Part shown: positions 37,693 through 45,920 of the stretch, piece by piece
Layout of the letters: every line of letters begins with the position of its first letter
How positions within the stretch are numbered: the first letter of the stretch is position 1
NCBI RefSeq assembly: GCF_017309385.1
Contig: NZ_JAFJMJ010000001.1
Span: forward strand, 2,170,001 to 2,234,000
Origin: Amycolatopsis sp. 195334CR
GTDB lineage: Bacteria; Actinomycetota; Actinomycetes; Mycobacteriales; Pseudonocardiaceae
Direction of reading: 5' to 3'
Length of the DNA stretch: 64,000 nucleotides
Position numbers and translations under genes: made by a program
The notes under the pieces: model-generated
The model's database searches: none
What the model was told of the DNA's origin: nothing
What the model saw: only the letters and a program-made list of their open reading frames with translations

Positions 37693-38952
37693 TCAGCCGC
37701 CGATGACGGGCACGGCGGCGGGGAGGCCGGTGCGCGGGTCGATGACCTTCTTGCCGTCCTCGGCGGGTTGGAAGTGCTTGTCCTCCGGGACCCCGTAGCG
37801 GCGCTCGTGCTCCCCGTCGTCCGCGGCGGCGGGGCGGGTGGGGGCGGGGGTGCCGGGGAGGGGGGTGGTTCTGGAGGTGGGTCTGGTGGGTGGTGGGGAG
37901 GTGGGTGCTTGGGTGCCGAGTGGCTGGGTGGGGCGGTGGGGGGTCGCTTGGCCTGGGTTCGGTGTGCCGGGTGCTGGGACGCCGGGGGCCGAGGTGCCGG
38001 GGCGTGGGGCGGGGGTCCCGGGTGCTGGAGTGCCTGGTGTTGGAGTGCCGAGGCGTGGGGCGCCGGGGGTGGGGGTGCCGGGGCCGGTCGTTGGTGGGGC
38101 CACCGTCACGCCGGGACTCGGGGTTTGGGCCGGAGGTGGCGTCGGGACCGGAGTGGCCGGGGTGGGGGTGGCCCCTTCGATCGGGACGGCGACAGCGGCC
38201 TGGGTACCGGAGCCGGGCTGCGTGCCCGAGTCGGACTGCGGGCCGGAACCGGGCTGGGTGCCTGTGCCGGGTTGCGGGCCGGGCGCGGGCTGCGTACCGA
38301 GGCCGGGCTGGCTGCCGGGGGCGGGCTCGGCGGCTCCAGCTTTCTCCGGGAGTGCCGAGGCGTCCGATGAGGACTGTCCCGGCGCGACATCCGAATCGGA
38401 CGGTCCGCCACCCGTGCCGCCGGTCACCGGCTCCGCCAGTGCGATCGACACCTCCGGCTGGCTGATCTCGCCGTAGCTGGTCGGCATCATCTCGGTGTTG
38501 TAGGTGGAGTGGTTGGCCCACAGTTCCATGGCCGCCACGTTGCGCTGGGCCACCGAGTTCGCCTCGCTCACGAAGGCCTCGTAACTCGCCCCGGCCGACC
38601 CGAGGGTCATCACGTTCACCATGCTCGACGGCGCGGCGGGCACCGGCGGCACCGGCTCGACCGAGTTCTTCGCCAGCAGGAACGAGTCCACCTGCCTGCC
38701 CAACAGGTCCTGCGCCACGGTCAACGCCTCGGAGGCCCCCGCGTGCTGCGCGCTCAAGGGCCCGGCCCCCCGCTCCGCAGCCCCCGCCGCGTCCCCGGTC
38801 CACCCCTCCTCCAACGCCGCCGCCACCGCCGCGATCGACGCCGCCAGTTCCTGGTACTCACCCGCGACCGAATTCAGCACCGTCTGCGTGTCCATCAGTG
38901 GTCCCGGCCCGGTGGCGTTGGCGAAGTTCTCGTAGATCTCCTGCCCGTTCAT
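37693..38952 (-). CDS. PPE/WXG-like protein with long Pro-rich C-terminus
   Basis: A 419-residue protein. The first 170 residues are helical with a WXG-type turn (EGWTGDAAGAA) and resemble actinobacterial PPE-domain proteins exported by type VII systems. Residues about 190-370 are Pro/Gly/Thr repeats of the GTQPGSG and GTPTPG types, encoded by low-complexity DNA. A conserved-looking C-terminal tail ends in KVIDPRTGLPAAVPVIGG. The frame stays open upstream, but ATG at 38950-38952 gives a normal PPE start. Neighbours are a DUF3558 lipoprotein and an EspG-like protein. Confidence 0.78.
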   Translation of the reverse strand: MNGQEIYENFANATGPGPLMDTQTVLNSVAGEYQELAASIAAVAAALEEGWTGDAAGAAERGAGPLSAQHAGASEALTVAQDLLGRQVDSFLLAKNSVEPVPPVPAAPSSMVNVMTLGSAGASYEAFVSEANSVAQRNVAAMELWANHSTYNTEMMPTSYGEISQPEVSIALAEPVTGGTGGGPSDSDVAPGQSSSDASALPEKAGAAEPAPGSQPGLGTQPAPGPQPGTGTQPGSGPQSDSGTQPGSGTQAAVAVPIEGATPTPATPVPTPPPAQTPSPGVTVAPPTTGPGTPTPGAPRLGTPTPGTPAPGTPAPRPGTSAPGVPAPGTPNPGQATPHRPTQPLGTQAPTSPPPTRPTSRTTPLPGTPAPTRPAAADDGEHERRYGVPEDKHFQPAEDGKKVIDPRTGLPAAVPVIGG

Positions 38953-38957
38953 CGCCG

Positions 38958-39569
38958 TCAGGCCCCCTCTTTGATGGTTTGCAAGATCGCCTCGGCCACG
39001 TTCTTGGCCCCGAGACACGAATCGTTGCTCGGCGGCGTCACCACCGAGGATTCGAAGAACAGGCTGTCGTTGACCCCCACCACCAGCTTGCAGTCGCCGC
39101 TCGCCCGGTAGTCCACCAGCGCGACGTAGACCCCGGGATAGCCGTCGACCTCGGTCGGCTCGAAGTAGCCGCCGTCCCACCATCCGGCGTCCCGCAACGC
39201 GTAGATGTTGCCGAGGCCGGTCGGTACCTTTGTCGCATAGCTGACACCAAGGCTGGTTCTGCCGGAACCGACATTCCAGATGCAGCTGGAGCCGAAGTCG
39301 TGCTCGTTGATCCGGCTGGAGGTCACGTTGAACTCGGCCTGTCGCGCGGCGGTCAGGCTCGAACAGGGATCGGCGACGAACTTCGCCGGGTCCAGCGGCT
39401 CCTTCACCTTCGGGACCACGGAATCCGGCGGCGCCGGAAGCACCGGCGGCGCGGACCCCGGAGCGGCGAGGGGCGCGGGTATCGCCCGCCCCGAAACAGG
39501 CGATCCGCAAGCTGCAATCGGCAAGACCGTAACCAGCAAAAGGGCGAGACCGAATCTTCGGAAGATCAT
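38958..39569 (-). CDS. DUF3558-type lipoprotein
   Basis: A 203-residue lipoprotein. After MIFRRFGLALLLV the lipobox LPIAAC places the lipidated cysteine near residue 21, and DPCSSLT marks the start of the DUF3558 domain. ATG at 39567-39569 overlaps the stop of the upstream gene (ATGA), so I prefer it to the longer frame from 39629. DUF3558 proteins are common next to PPE/ESX-related genes in Pseudonocardiaceae; function is unknown. Confidence 0.85.
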   Translation of the reverse strand: MIFRRFGLALLLVTVLPIAACGSPVSGRAIPAPLAAPGSAPPVLPAPPDSVVPKVKEPLDPAKFVADPCSSLTAARQAEFNVTSSRINEHDFGSSCIWNVGSGRTSLGVSYATKVPTGLGNIYALRDAGWWDGGYFEPTEVDGYPGVYVALVDYRASGDCKLVVGVNDSLFFESSVVTPPSNDSCLGAKNVAEAILQTIKEGA

Positions 39570-39871
39570 CGAACGAACACCGCTCCGGTTTCGTCCTCCT
39601 GGGCGACGTAACACCCGGCGGCTTTGCACAACTGATCCAGATAGGCTTGCGCGTAGTCACGCATCGCTTTGTTGTGCGAGATGGCGAGCGCGATGGACAT
39701 GACCGTCGCCTTCGCCTGAGCGCCTGCGGGCCCGTCCTGGGATGGCGGGACAACCGTCGAAGCAGCCAAGGAAAGCATCTGGTTGTTGTCGTCGACGCGG
39801 CCCAGGATGTCTTCGAGCTGGCGTATTCGATCAGCGAGGGCGTCGGCGTCGAAGGTGTATCCGGCCGCCAT
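39566..39871 (-). CDS. small helical ESX-associated (PE/WXG100-like) protein
   Basis: A 101-residue predicted all-helical protein (MAAGYTFDADALADRIRQ) with no recognisable catalytic features. Size and position at the head of the DUF3558-PPE-EspG set suggest a PE- or WXG100-like partner of the PPE protein. ATG at 39869-39871 has a strong GGGGG ribosome site and is preferred over an upstream start at 39943. No WXG motif is present, so this is context-based. Confidence 0.6.
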   Translation of the reverse strand: MAAGYTFDADALADRIRQLEDILGRVDDNNQMLSLAASTVVPPSQDGPAGAQAKATVMSIALAISHNKAMRDYAQAYLDQLCKAAGCYVAQEDETGAVFVR

Positions 39872-40169
39872 CTCGACCCCCCTCAAGATCGAATTTGCTG
39901 TATCGGTTCGATTACCATAGGTGAACACCGCATTGAACGACAACCCCTGCGCAGCATTAGTAAACCCATTTCGTAATCTATGCCGAGCTCCACTAGGTAC
40001 GCGGCCGCGGGACTACGGCCAGGCGTCCGAATGGGTGCAGTGGGGATGATTTCGATGCACCAAGTGCAAAACATGGGCCCGTTCAGCGGAGTGCCGGGGG
40101 AACTGGCCCCGATACCCTGAACCACCGCCGCCACGATTAGTTGTTCAAGACGCATCAGAAGGGTGCATC
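39872..40169. promoter_or_regulatory. divergent intergenic region
   Basis: This 298-bp region holds the promoters of the ESX set (minus) and of the first DUF4360 gene (plus). Near 40078-40090 lies CCCGTTCAGCGGA, also found upstream of the second DUF4360 gene (40871-40883 as CCCGTTTAGCGGA). In both cases CCGCCGCCAC follows 47-48 bp later. Nothing else was recognised. Confidence 0.5.
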
Positions 40170-40799
40170 ATGTTCACTGCGCTGGCTGCCAGTGCCCTTG
40201 CCCTCTCGGCGATAACCACCCCCGGTTCCGTCGCACCGGCGGAGGCCCCACCGGAACAGGTGACGATCAGCATCGTCACGGTGAACGGATCGGGTTGTCC
40301 GGCTGGGACATCCGCGGTCGCGGTGTCACCCGACAACACCAACTTCACCGTCACCTACAGCGACTACCTCGCGCAGACCGGGGCCGGCTCCTCCCCCATC
40401 GAATTCCGGAAGAACTGCCAGCTGAACCTCCGAGTGAACTACCCGCAGGGCTTCACCTTCGGCATCGCACAGGCGGATTACCGCGGCTTCGCCCACCTGG
40501 CCAAGGGCGCCTACGGCTCCCAGCGGGCCAACTACTACTTCCAGGGCCAATCGGCCAATGCCACCGAAGTGCACCCCTACAACGGCCCCTACAGCGACAA
40601 CTGGCAGGCCACCGACAAGACCGACTTCGCCTCCATTGTGTACGCACCCTGCGGCGAAGTGCGCCACCTCAACGTGAACACCGAACTGCGGGTCAACGTG
40701 GGCACCTCGGACCCCAAGACGACCACCAGCTTCATGTCCATGGACTCGACCGACGGCAACGTGGACACCAAGTACCATTTCTCGTGGAAGAAATGTTGA
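40170..40799 (+). CDS. secreted DUF4360 protein, copy 1
   Basis: A 209-residue secreted protein with a short signal-like N-terminus (MFTALAASALALSAIT) and the DUF4360 signatures VNGSGCPAGT, FRKNCQLNLRV and a C-terminal Cys. Conserved cysteines suggest disulfides outside the cell. It is similar along its entire length to copy 2 at 40954, and one 60-bp block near the 3' end is identical in both. Ribosome site AGAAGGG. The function of the family is unknown. Confidence 0.88.
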   Translation: MFTALAASALALSAITTPGSVAPAEAPPEQVTISIVTVNGSGCPAGTSAVAVSPDNTNFTVTYSDYLAQTGAGSSPIEFRKNCQLNLRVNYPQGFTFGIAQADYRGFAHLAKGAYGSQRANYYFQGQSANATEVHPYNGPYSDNWQATDKTDFASIVYAPCGEVRHLNVNTELRVNVGTSDPKTTTSFMSMDSTDGNVDTKYHFSWKKC

Positions 40800-40953
40800 G
40801 AATCCACCACTCACCACCATTGCTCAACCCTGCCCTTTTCCGCCGACGATAAACCACAATAAAAAAGGCACCCGTTTAGCGGAATTGCGGTAGCGGTCGG
40901 CGCGCTAGCATTCAGGAACCGCCGCCACCTGGAGTTGAAATCCCCGGAAAGGT

Positions 40954-41592
40954 GTGCACATGTTCAGCGCGCTGGCCGCTACCGCATTGGCAATGTCCAT
41001 CGTGATTCCGCCGGGTGGGGCCCCCGGCACCACACCGCCGCCAGACCATTTCACGATCGACGTGGTCACCGTCAACGGTTCCGGCTGTCCGGCGGGCACC
41101 GCCGCCGTCGCCGTGTCCCCGGACAACAAAGCATTCACCGTTACCTACAGCGATTTCCTGGCCCAAGTGGGTGTCGGCGCGGCCCCCACCGACTTCCGCA
41201 AGAACTGCCAGCTCAACCTCCGGATCAACGCGCCGTCCGGATTCACCTACGGAATCGCGCAGGCCGACTACCGCGGTTTCGCCGCACTGGCGAAGGGAGC
41301 GTCCGGAACCGAACGGGCGAACTACTATTTCCAGGGAATGTCGCCGACCGCCTACACCAGCCACACCTACAACGGGCCGCTCGAGGACAGCTGGCAGGCA
41401 ACGGACCAGACCGAGCTCATTTCGATCGTCTACTCGCCGTGCGGCGAGAAGCGGCACTTCAACATCAACACCGAACTGCGGGTCAACGTGGGCACCTCGG
41501 ACCCCAAGACGACCACCAGCTTCATGATGATGGACTCGACCGACGGCAACTTCTCCACCACGTACCACTTCGCCTGGAAGACGTGTCCATGA
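40954..41592 (+). CDS. secreted DUF4360 protein, copy 2
   Basis: A 212-residue secreted protein paralogous to the preceding gene, with VNGSGCPAGT, FRKNCQLNLRI, YGIAQADYRGF and a near-terminal Cys. Start ATG is preceded by GGAAAGG. The gene has its own upstream element resembling that of copy 1 and is followed by a strong hairpin at 41602-41642. The duplicates are therefore probably separately transcribed. Confidence 0.88.
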   Translation: MHMFSALAATALAMSIVIPPGGAPGTTPPPDHFTIDVVTVNGSGCPAGTAAVAVSPDNKAFTVTYSDFLAQVGVGAAPTDFRKNCQLNLRINAPSGFTYGIAQADYRGFAALAKGASGTERANYYFQGMSPTAYTSHTYNGPLEDSWQATDQTELISIVYSPCGEKRHFNINTELRVNVGTSDPKTTTSFMMMDSTDGNFSTTYHFAWKTCP

Positions 41593-41601
41593 CCTAGAGC
41601 C

Positions 41602-41642
41602 GCTGGGGGGCGGGATATCGGCGGCGTTTCCCGTCCCCCAGC
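41602..41642 (+). terminator. strong hairpin after DUF4360 copy 2
   Basis: The arms GCTGGGGGGCGGGA (41602-41615) and TCCCGTCCCCCAGC (41629-41642) pair with one mismatch around a 13-nt loop. They begin 9 bp after the stop codon. Confidence 0.7.
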
Positions 41643-41644
41643 AC

Positions 41645-41670
41645 CCTCCCCGGCACACCACCCGGGGAGG
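41645..41670 (+). promoter_or_regulatory. hairpin sequestering the ribosome site of the SARP-like gene
   Basis: CCTCCCCGG (41645-41653) pairs perfectly with CCGGGGAGG (41662-41670). The second arm contains the Shine-Dalgarno GGGGAGG eight bases before GTG 41679, so the stem would hide the ribosome site. Confidence 0.5.
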
Positions 41671-41678
41671 ATGAGCGG

Positions 41679-44600
41679 GTGCGGTTCGGCATCCTCGGCC
41701 CGACGGAGGTCCTCACCGCCACCGGCGACCCGCTGCCGGTGGGCGGGCCGCGGGTGCGCGCCCTGCTCACGCTGCTGCTGCTCGACGCGGGCCGGGTGGT
41801 CTCCGCCGAGAGGCTGCTCGACGGCCTCTACGGCGAGCGGCCGCCGTCGAACCCGGTGAACGCCCTGCAGTCGCAGGTGTCCCGCCTGCGCCAGGCCGGG
41901 ATCTCGGTGGAGCTGCTGCCCGCCGGGTACCGGCTCGACGCGGCCCAGGTGGAGGCACTGGACGCGCACCGGTTCGAACAGCTCGCGGACCACGGCCGCC
42001 GCGCGCTGGCCGCCGGGGACCACGCGGGCGCCGCCGCGCGACTCGGGGACGCGCTGGCGCTCTGGCGTGGTCCCGCGCTGGCCGACGCGCCGTTCGCCGC
42101 GGCCGCCGCGGCCCGGCTGGAGGAACTGCGGCTGGCCGCGCTGGAGGACCGGATCGACGCCGACCTCGGCACCGGTGCGCACCAGGCACTGGTCGCCGAA
42201 CTCGGCGCGCTGATCGCCGCGCACCCGTTGCGCGAACGCCTGCGCGGTCAGCTGGTCCGCGCGTTGCACGCCGGGGGCAGGCGGGCCGAGGCGCTGGCCG
42301 CGTTCGAGGACGCCCGGCGCACGCTCGCCGAGGAACTGGGTGCCGACCCGTCACCGGAGCTGGCCGCGATCCACCTGGCCGTGCTGCGCGCCGAAAACCC
42401 GCCCGAACCACGGAAGAACACGCTGCCCGCCGCGCTGACCAGCTTCGTCGGCCGGTCCGTCGAACTCCGCCAAGTGGGCACGCTCCTCGGCGACGGCAGG
42501 CTGGTCACGCTCACCGGTCCCGGCGGAGCGGGCAAGACCCGGCTGGCGATCGAGGCCGCGCGGGCCTGGCCCGCCGAGACCTGCCTGGTCGAACTGGCCC
42601 CGATCGACGCCGACGTCGCGCAGGCCGTGCTCAGCGCACTCGGCCTGCGCGAGGGCACCTTTCCCGCCGACCGCCCGGCGACCCCGCCCGCCGACCGCCT
42701 GGCCGCCGCGCTGGCCACCAGGAACCTGCTGCTGGTGCTGGACAACTGCGAGCACGTGGTGGACGAGGCCGCCGAGCTCACCGCCCGGCTGCTGGCCGCC
42801 TGCCCGGCGCTGCGGGTGCTGGCGACCAGCCGCGAGCCGCTGGCGATCACCGGGGAGACCACGCTGGCCGTGACCCCGCTGCCGGTGGCCCCGCCGGGTG
42901 TACCGCCCGCCGACGCGGTGACCTACCCGGCCGTGCGGCTGTTCGCCGAACGAGCCGCCGCCGTGCGCCCCGGCTTCACCGTCGACGACCGGACCGTGGG
43001 CGACGTGCAGCGCGTCTGCGCGGCCTTGGACGGGCTCCCGCTGGCCGTCGAACTCGCCGCCGCCCGCGTCCGCTCGCTGCCGCTCGGTGAAATCGCCGTG
43101 CGCCTGGACGACCGCTTCACCCTGCTTTCGCGCGGCGATCGGACCGCCGCCCCACGCCACCGCACGCTCCGCGCGGTCGTCGAATGGAGCTGGGACCTGC
43201 TCGAACCCGAGGAGCAAACGCTTGCGCGTCGCCTCGCGGTGTTCGCGGGCGGGGCCACCGCGGACGCCGTCGCGGCCGTCTGCGGTGCCGGGGAGATCGG
43301 CGAACTGGCCGAGAAGTCCCTGGTGGACCTCGGACCGGACGGCCGGTACCGGATGCTCGAAACGATCAAGGCCTTCGGCGCGGAGAAACTCGCGGAGGCT
43401 GGCGAAACCGAGCAGCTGCGACGCGCCCACGCCGAGCACTTCCTCGCCTTCGCCGAAACAGCCGAGCCACACCTCCGCAGCGCGGACCAGCTCGACTGGC
43501 TCGCCGCGCTGGACGCGGACTACGAGAACCTGCTCGCCGCGTTGCGCTGGGCCACCGACACCGATCCGGCGCTGGCCCTGCGGCTCGTGGCGCCGTTGTG
43601 CACGTACTGGTGGATGCGCGGGCGCCGGTCCGAGGGCTCGATGCTCAGCCAGGACGTCGCGCTGCGCGTCGGCCCCGAACCGCCGCCCGGCCTGCACGAC
43701 GAGTTCGTGTTGTGCGTGGGCAACGCGGCCATCGGCACGCCGGCGCACGAGCAGCTCGCCCCGCACCTCGAAGCGGTCCGCCGGTTCGCCCGCGACTGGC
43801 GCGAACCGCCGCGGTACCCGATGGTCGCGATGGTGGTCGGCCTGGTCGCCGGGCCGCCCGATCCCGGGACCCCGGCCGACCGCCTCGGGCCGGAGGGCTT
43901 CGCGGGTGATCCGTGGAGCCAGGGCCTCGCGCTCATGGGCACCGGCCTCAAGCGCATGCTCCAGGGCGACAACACCGAGGCCGAACGGCTGCTCAGCGCC
44001 GCCGTCGACGCCTACCGCGCGCTGGGTGAGCGCTGGGGCCTGTCGCTCGCGCTGAGCCACTACGCGCTGCTGCTCGGCAGGCGCGGCGACCTGCCCGCCT
44101 CGGTGTCGCTGTCCGACGAGGCGCTCGCGCTGACCGAGCTGATCGGCGCCACCGACGACACCACCGAGCTGCTCTACCAGCGCGCCGACCGCCGCCGGGT
44201 GCACGGCGACCTCACCGGCGCGGAGGCCGACTACGAACGCGCGATCGCGCTGGCCCGCCGAGCGGGCACGCCGGACGCGCTGTCCTCGGCGTACCACGGG
44301 CTCGCCGACATCGCCCGGCTCCGCGGCCAGTTCGCACTGGCCCGCGAACTCCTCGCACGGTCACGCGCGGAATGCCCGGTCGCCGGGTTCACGCAGGAGA
44401 TGATCCACGCGCAGTTGCTGGTCACCGAGGGTCGGATCGACGAGGCCACGGGTGCCGTCGAAGCAGCCGAGCTCCGGTACCGCGAAGCACTCGCCGCGCC
44501 GGTCAGCGCCCGCGACCACACCGCGGCGGCCGACGCCGTCGACGGCCTCGCCGGGATCGCCCTGCGCCACGGCGATCCGGAACGGGCCGCGTTCCTGCTC

Positions 44601-44765
44601 GGCGCCGCGGTCGCCCTGCGCGGGGTCGCGGTCGCCGGTGACGCCGACGTCGCGCGCGTCTCGGCCGCGGTCCGCGAGCACCTCGGTGACGAGACCTTCG
44701 ACCGGGCCTACGCGCGCGGGCAGTCGCTCAGCCCGCCCCTGGCGCTCGACGCCGCCGGGGCATGA
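41679..44765 (+). CDS. SARP/AfsR-like transcriptional regulator (winged helix-BTAD-NB-ARC-TPR)
   Basis: A 1028-residue regulator. The N-terminal OmpR-type winged helix (residues 1-90, MRFGILGPTEVLT) and BTAD domain (about 90-235) are followed by a STAND ATPase with Walker A GPGGAGKTR (about 279-287) and Walker B LLLVLDNCEH. The C-terminal half is helical and TPR-like. AfsR-like proteins activate secondary-metabolite genes on binding a signal. The start is GTG behind GGGGAGG. Its last 38 bp overlap the convergent SnoaL-like gene. No target cluster is adjacent. Confidence 0.9.
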   Translation: MRFGILGPTEVLTATGDPLPVGGPRVRALLTLLLLDAGRVVSAERLLDGLYGERPPSNPVNALQSQVSRLRQAGISVELLPAGYRLDAAQVEALDAHRFEQLADHGRRALAAGDHAGAAARLGDALALWRGPALADAPFAAAAAARLEELRLAALEDRIDADLGTGAHQALVAELGALIAAHPLRERLRGQLVRALHAGGRRAEALAAFEDARRTLAEELGADPSPELAAIHLAVLRAENPPEPRKNTLPAALTSFVGRSVELRQVGTLLGDGRLVTLTGPGGAGKTRLAIEAARAWPAETCLVELAPIDADVAQAVLSALGLREGTFPADRPATPPADRLAAALATRNLLLVLDNCEHVVDEAAELTARLLAACPALRVLATSREPLAITGETTLAVTPLPVAPPGVPPADAVTYPAVRLFAERAAAVRPGFTVDDRTVGDVQRVCAALDGLPLAVELAAARVRSLPLGEIAVRLDDRFTLLSRGDRTAAPRHRTLRAVVEWSWDLLEPEEQTLARRLAVFAGGATADAVAAVCGAGEIGELAEKSLVDLGPDGRYRMLETIKAFGAEKLAEAGETEQLRRAHAEHFLAFAETAEPHLRSADQLDWLAALDADYENLLAALRWATDTDPALALRLVAPLCTYWWMRGRRSEGSMLSQDVALRVGPEPPPGLHDEFVLCVGNAAIGTPAHEQLAPHLEAVRRFARDWREPPRYPMVAMVVGLVAGPPDPGTPADRLGPEGFAGDPWSQGLALMGTGLKRMLQGDNTEAERLLSAAVDAYRALGERWGLSLALSHYALLLGRRGDLPASVSLSDEALALTELIGATDDTTELLYQRADRRRVHGDLTGAEADYERAIALARRAGTPDALSSAYHGLADIARLRGQFALARELLARSRAECPVAGFTQEMIHAQLLVTEGRIDEATGAVEAAELRYREALAAPVSARDHTAAADAVDGLAGIALRHGDPERAAFLLGAAVALRGVAVAGDADVARVSAAVREHLGDETFDRAYARGQSLSPPLALDAAGA

Positions 44766-45234
44766 CCAGCGGCAGGGCGAACCTGTCCCCGGAACGCACC
44801 ATCCCGATCAGCGGTTTGACCAGTGCGCCCAACGCTTTCGCCGCGGCCGGGCGGTCGTTGCGGCGGGCCAGTTCCGGGCCGAACGCGCCCATCAGCTCGA
44901 CCAGCGCGGGCAGCGGCCGGACGAACAGGGTCAGCTCCCGGATCAGCCCGTCGTCGTCGAGCCGCGCCACCGCCGACTCCTCGATCGGCACGCCGTTGAT
45001 CCGTCCCGTGTAGACCAGCGCGCGGGTGTGCTCGTCGCCGGTGTCGGTGTGGAACCGCATGCCCTCGATCTTGGTGAAGGCGACCGCGACGATCCGCGCG
45101 ATCTCGTCCTTGCCGGTGAACCGCAGGCGGTCGGTCAGCGGGGAGATCAGCACCGCGTCCTCGGCGAACGCGCTCATCACCAGCTCCAGGTCCGCCTTCT
45201 CGCCGCCTTCGCGGTAACGCTCGGTCGCCGTCAC
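44728..45234 (-). CDS. SnoaL/NTF2-like protein
   Basis: A 168-residue protein whose first 115 residues have the SnoaL-like cone fold pattern (TATERYREGGEKADLELVMSAFAEDAVL, later TGRINGVPIEESAVARLDDDGLI). A C-terminal extension ends in a basic RRRR segment. GTG at 45232-45234 overlaps the TetR stop by 4 bp (GTGA), so the two genes are coupled. The frame remains open up to 45339 but would lie inside TetR. Function is unknown. The 3' end overlaps the SARP-like gene. Confidence 0.75.
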   Translation of the reverse strand: MTATERYREGGEKADLELVMSAFAEDAVLISPLTDRLRFTGKDEIARIVAVAFTKIEGMRFHTDTGDEHTRALVYTGRINGVPIEESAVARLDDDGLIRELTLFVRPLPALVELMGAFGPELARRNDRPAAAKALGALVKPLIGMVRSGDRFALPLVMPRRRRAPGAG

Positions 45235-45842
45235 GGTGCCTCCTCGGGTAATTCCGTCAGCCGCCGCAGCCCGTGCCACAGCAGGTCGGTGGTCAGCGCG
45301 ACCACGTGCGCGCGCGGCAGGTCGCGGTTGTGCCACCACCAGCCGGCGATCGCGTTGACCGCGCTCTTGTAGGTCTCGGCGAACAACTCGTTCGCGCGCG
45401 TGCGGTCGAGGTCGGTGCGCAGCGGCACGATGGCGAACAGCTCGGCCAGCTTCTCCGTGGCACGGGCCTGCGCCCGGCGGTGCACCTCGGCCACCGCCGG
45501 GTCCACCGGCGCCTCGGCGAAGATCATCCGCCAGCCCTGTTCGTGGTGCTCGATCCAGCCGAAGATGGCGTCCACCACGGTGGTGAACAACTCCTCGGCG
45601 TCCCCCGGTTCCGGTAGTTCGCCCCAGGCCGCCTGCAGTTTGTCCACTTCGGACTGCAGCAGCCCGGAGTACAGCTGCGCCTTGGCCGGGAAGTGGTCGT
45701 AGAGCACCGGCGTGCTGATCCCGGCGCGGGTGGCGACCTCGCGCATGCCCGCGCCGTCGTAGCCGCGCTCGGCGAACACCTCCGCCGCCGCGGCCAGAAT
45801 GCGCTCCCGGCGCTCCACCCGGCTCAACCGCTTACCTGACAT
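45231..45842 (-). CDS. TetR-family transcriptional regulator
   Basis: A 203-residue repressor with the N-terminal helix-turn-helix RILAAAAEVFAERGYDGAGMREVATRAGISTPVLYDHF and a ligand-binding C-terminal domain. A near-perfect palindrome lies 2 bp upstream of its start, consistent with autorepression. It is divergent from the L-2-hydroxyglutarate oxidase gene and coupled to the SnoaL-like gene, so it probably controls both units. The ligand is unknown. Confidence 0.9.
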   Translation of the reverse strand: MSGKRLSRVERRERILAAAAEVFAERGYDGAGMREVATRAGISTPVLYDHFPAKAQLYSGLLQSEVDKLQAAWGELPEPGDAEELFTTVVDAIFGWIEHHEQGWRMIFAEAPVDPAVAEVHRRAQARATEKLAELFAIVPLRTDLDRTRANELFAETYKSAVNAIAGWWWHNRDLPRAHVVALTTDLLWHGLRRLTELPEEAP

Positions 45843-45844
45843 CG

Positions 45845-45863
45845 GTTAGGTACTGTACCTGAC
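45845..45863. promoter_or_regulatory. probable TetR operator
   Basis: The palindrome GTTAGGTAC-T-GTACCTGAC matches at 8 of 9 positions per arm. It sits between the tetR and lhgO-like starts. A further half-site CGTTAGGTTG follows at about 45867-45876. Confidence 0.65.
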
Positions 45864-45920
45864 GCTCGTTAGGTTGACGCGTGCGGAGTCACCGGAGCGC
45901 CTCACGTACGCTGCGGGACC

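Noticed and set aside
37693..39753. A 686-residue PPE fusion protein using the full open frame
   Set aside because: The upstream part lies over the DUF3558 lipoprotein gene in another frame; ATG 38952 gives a normal PPE start.
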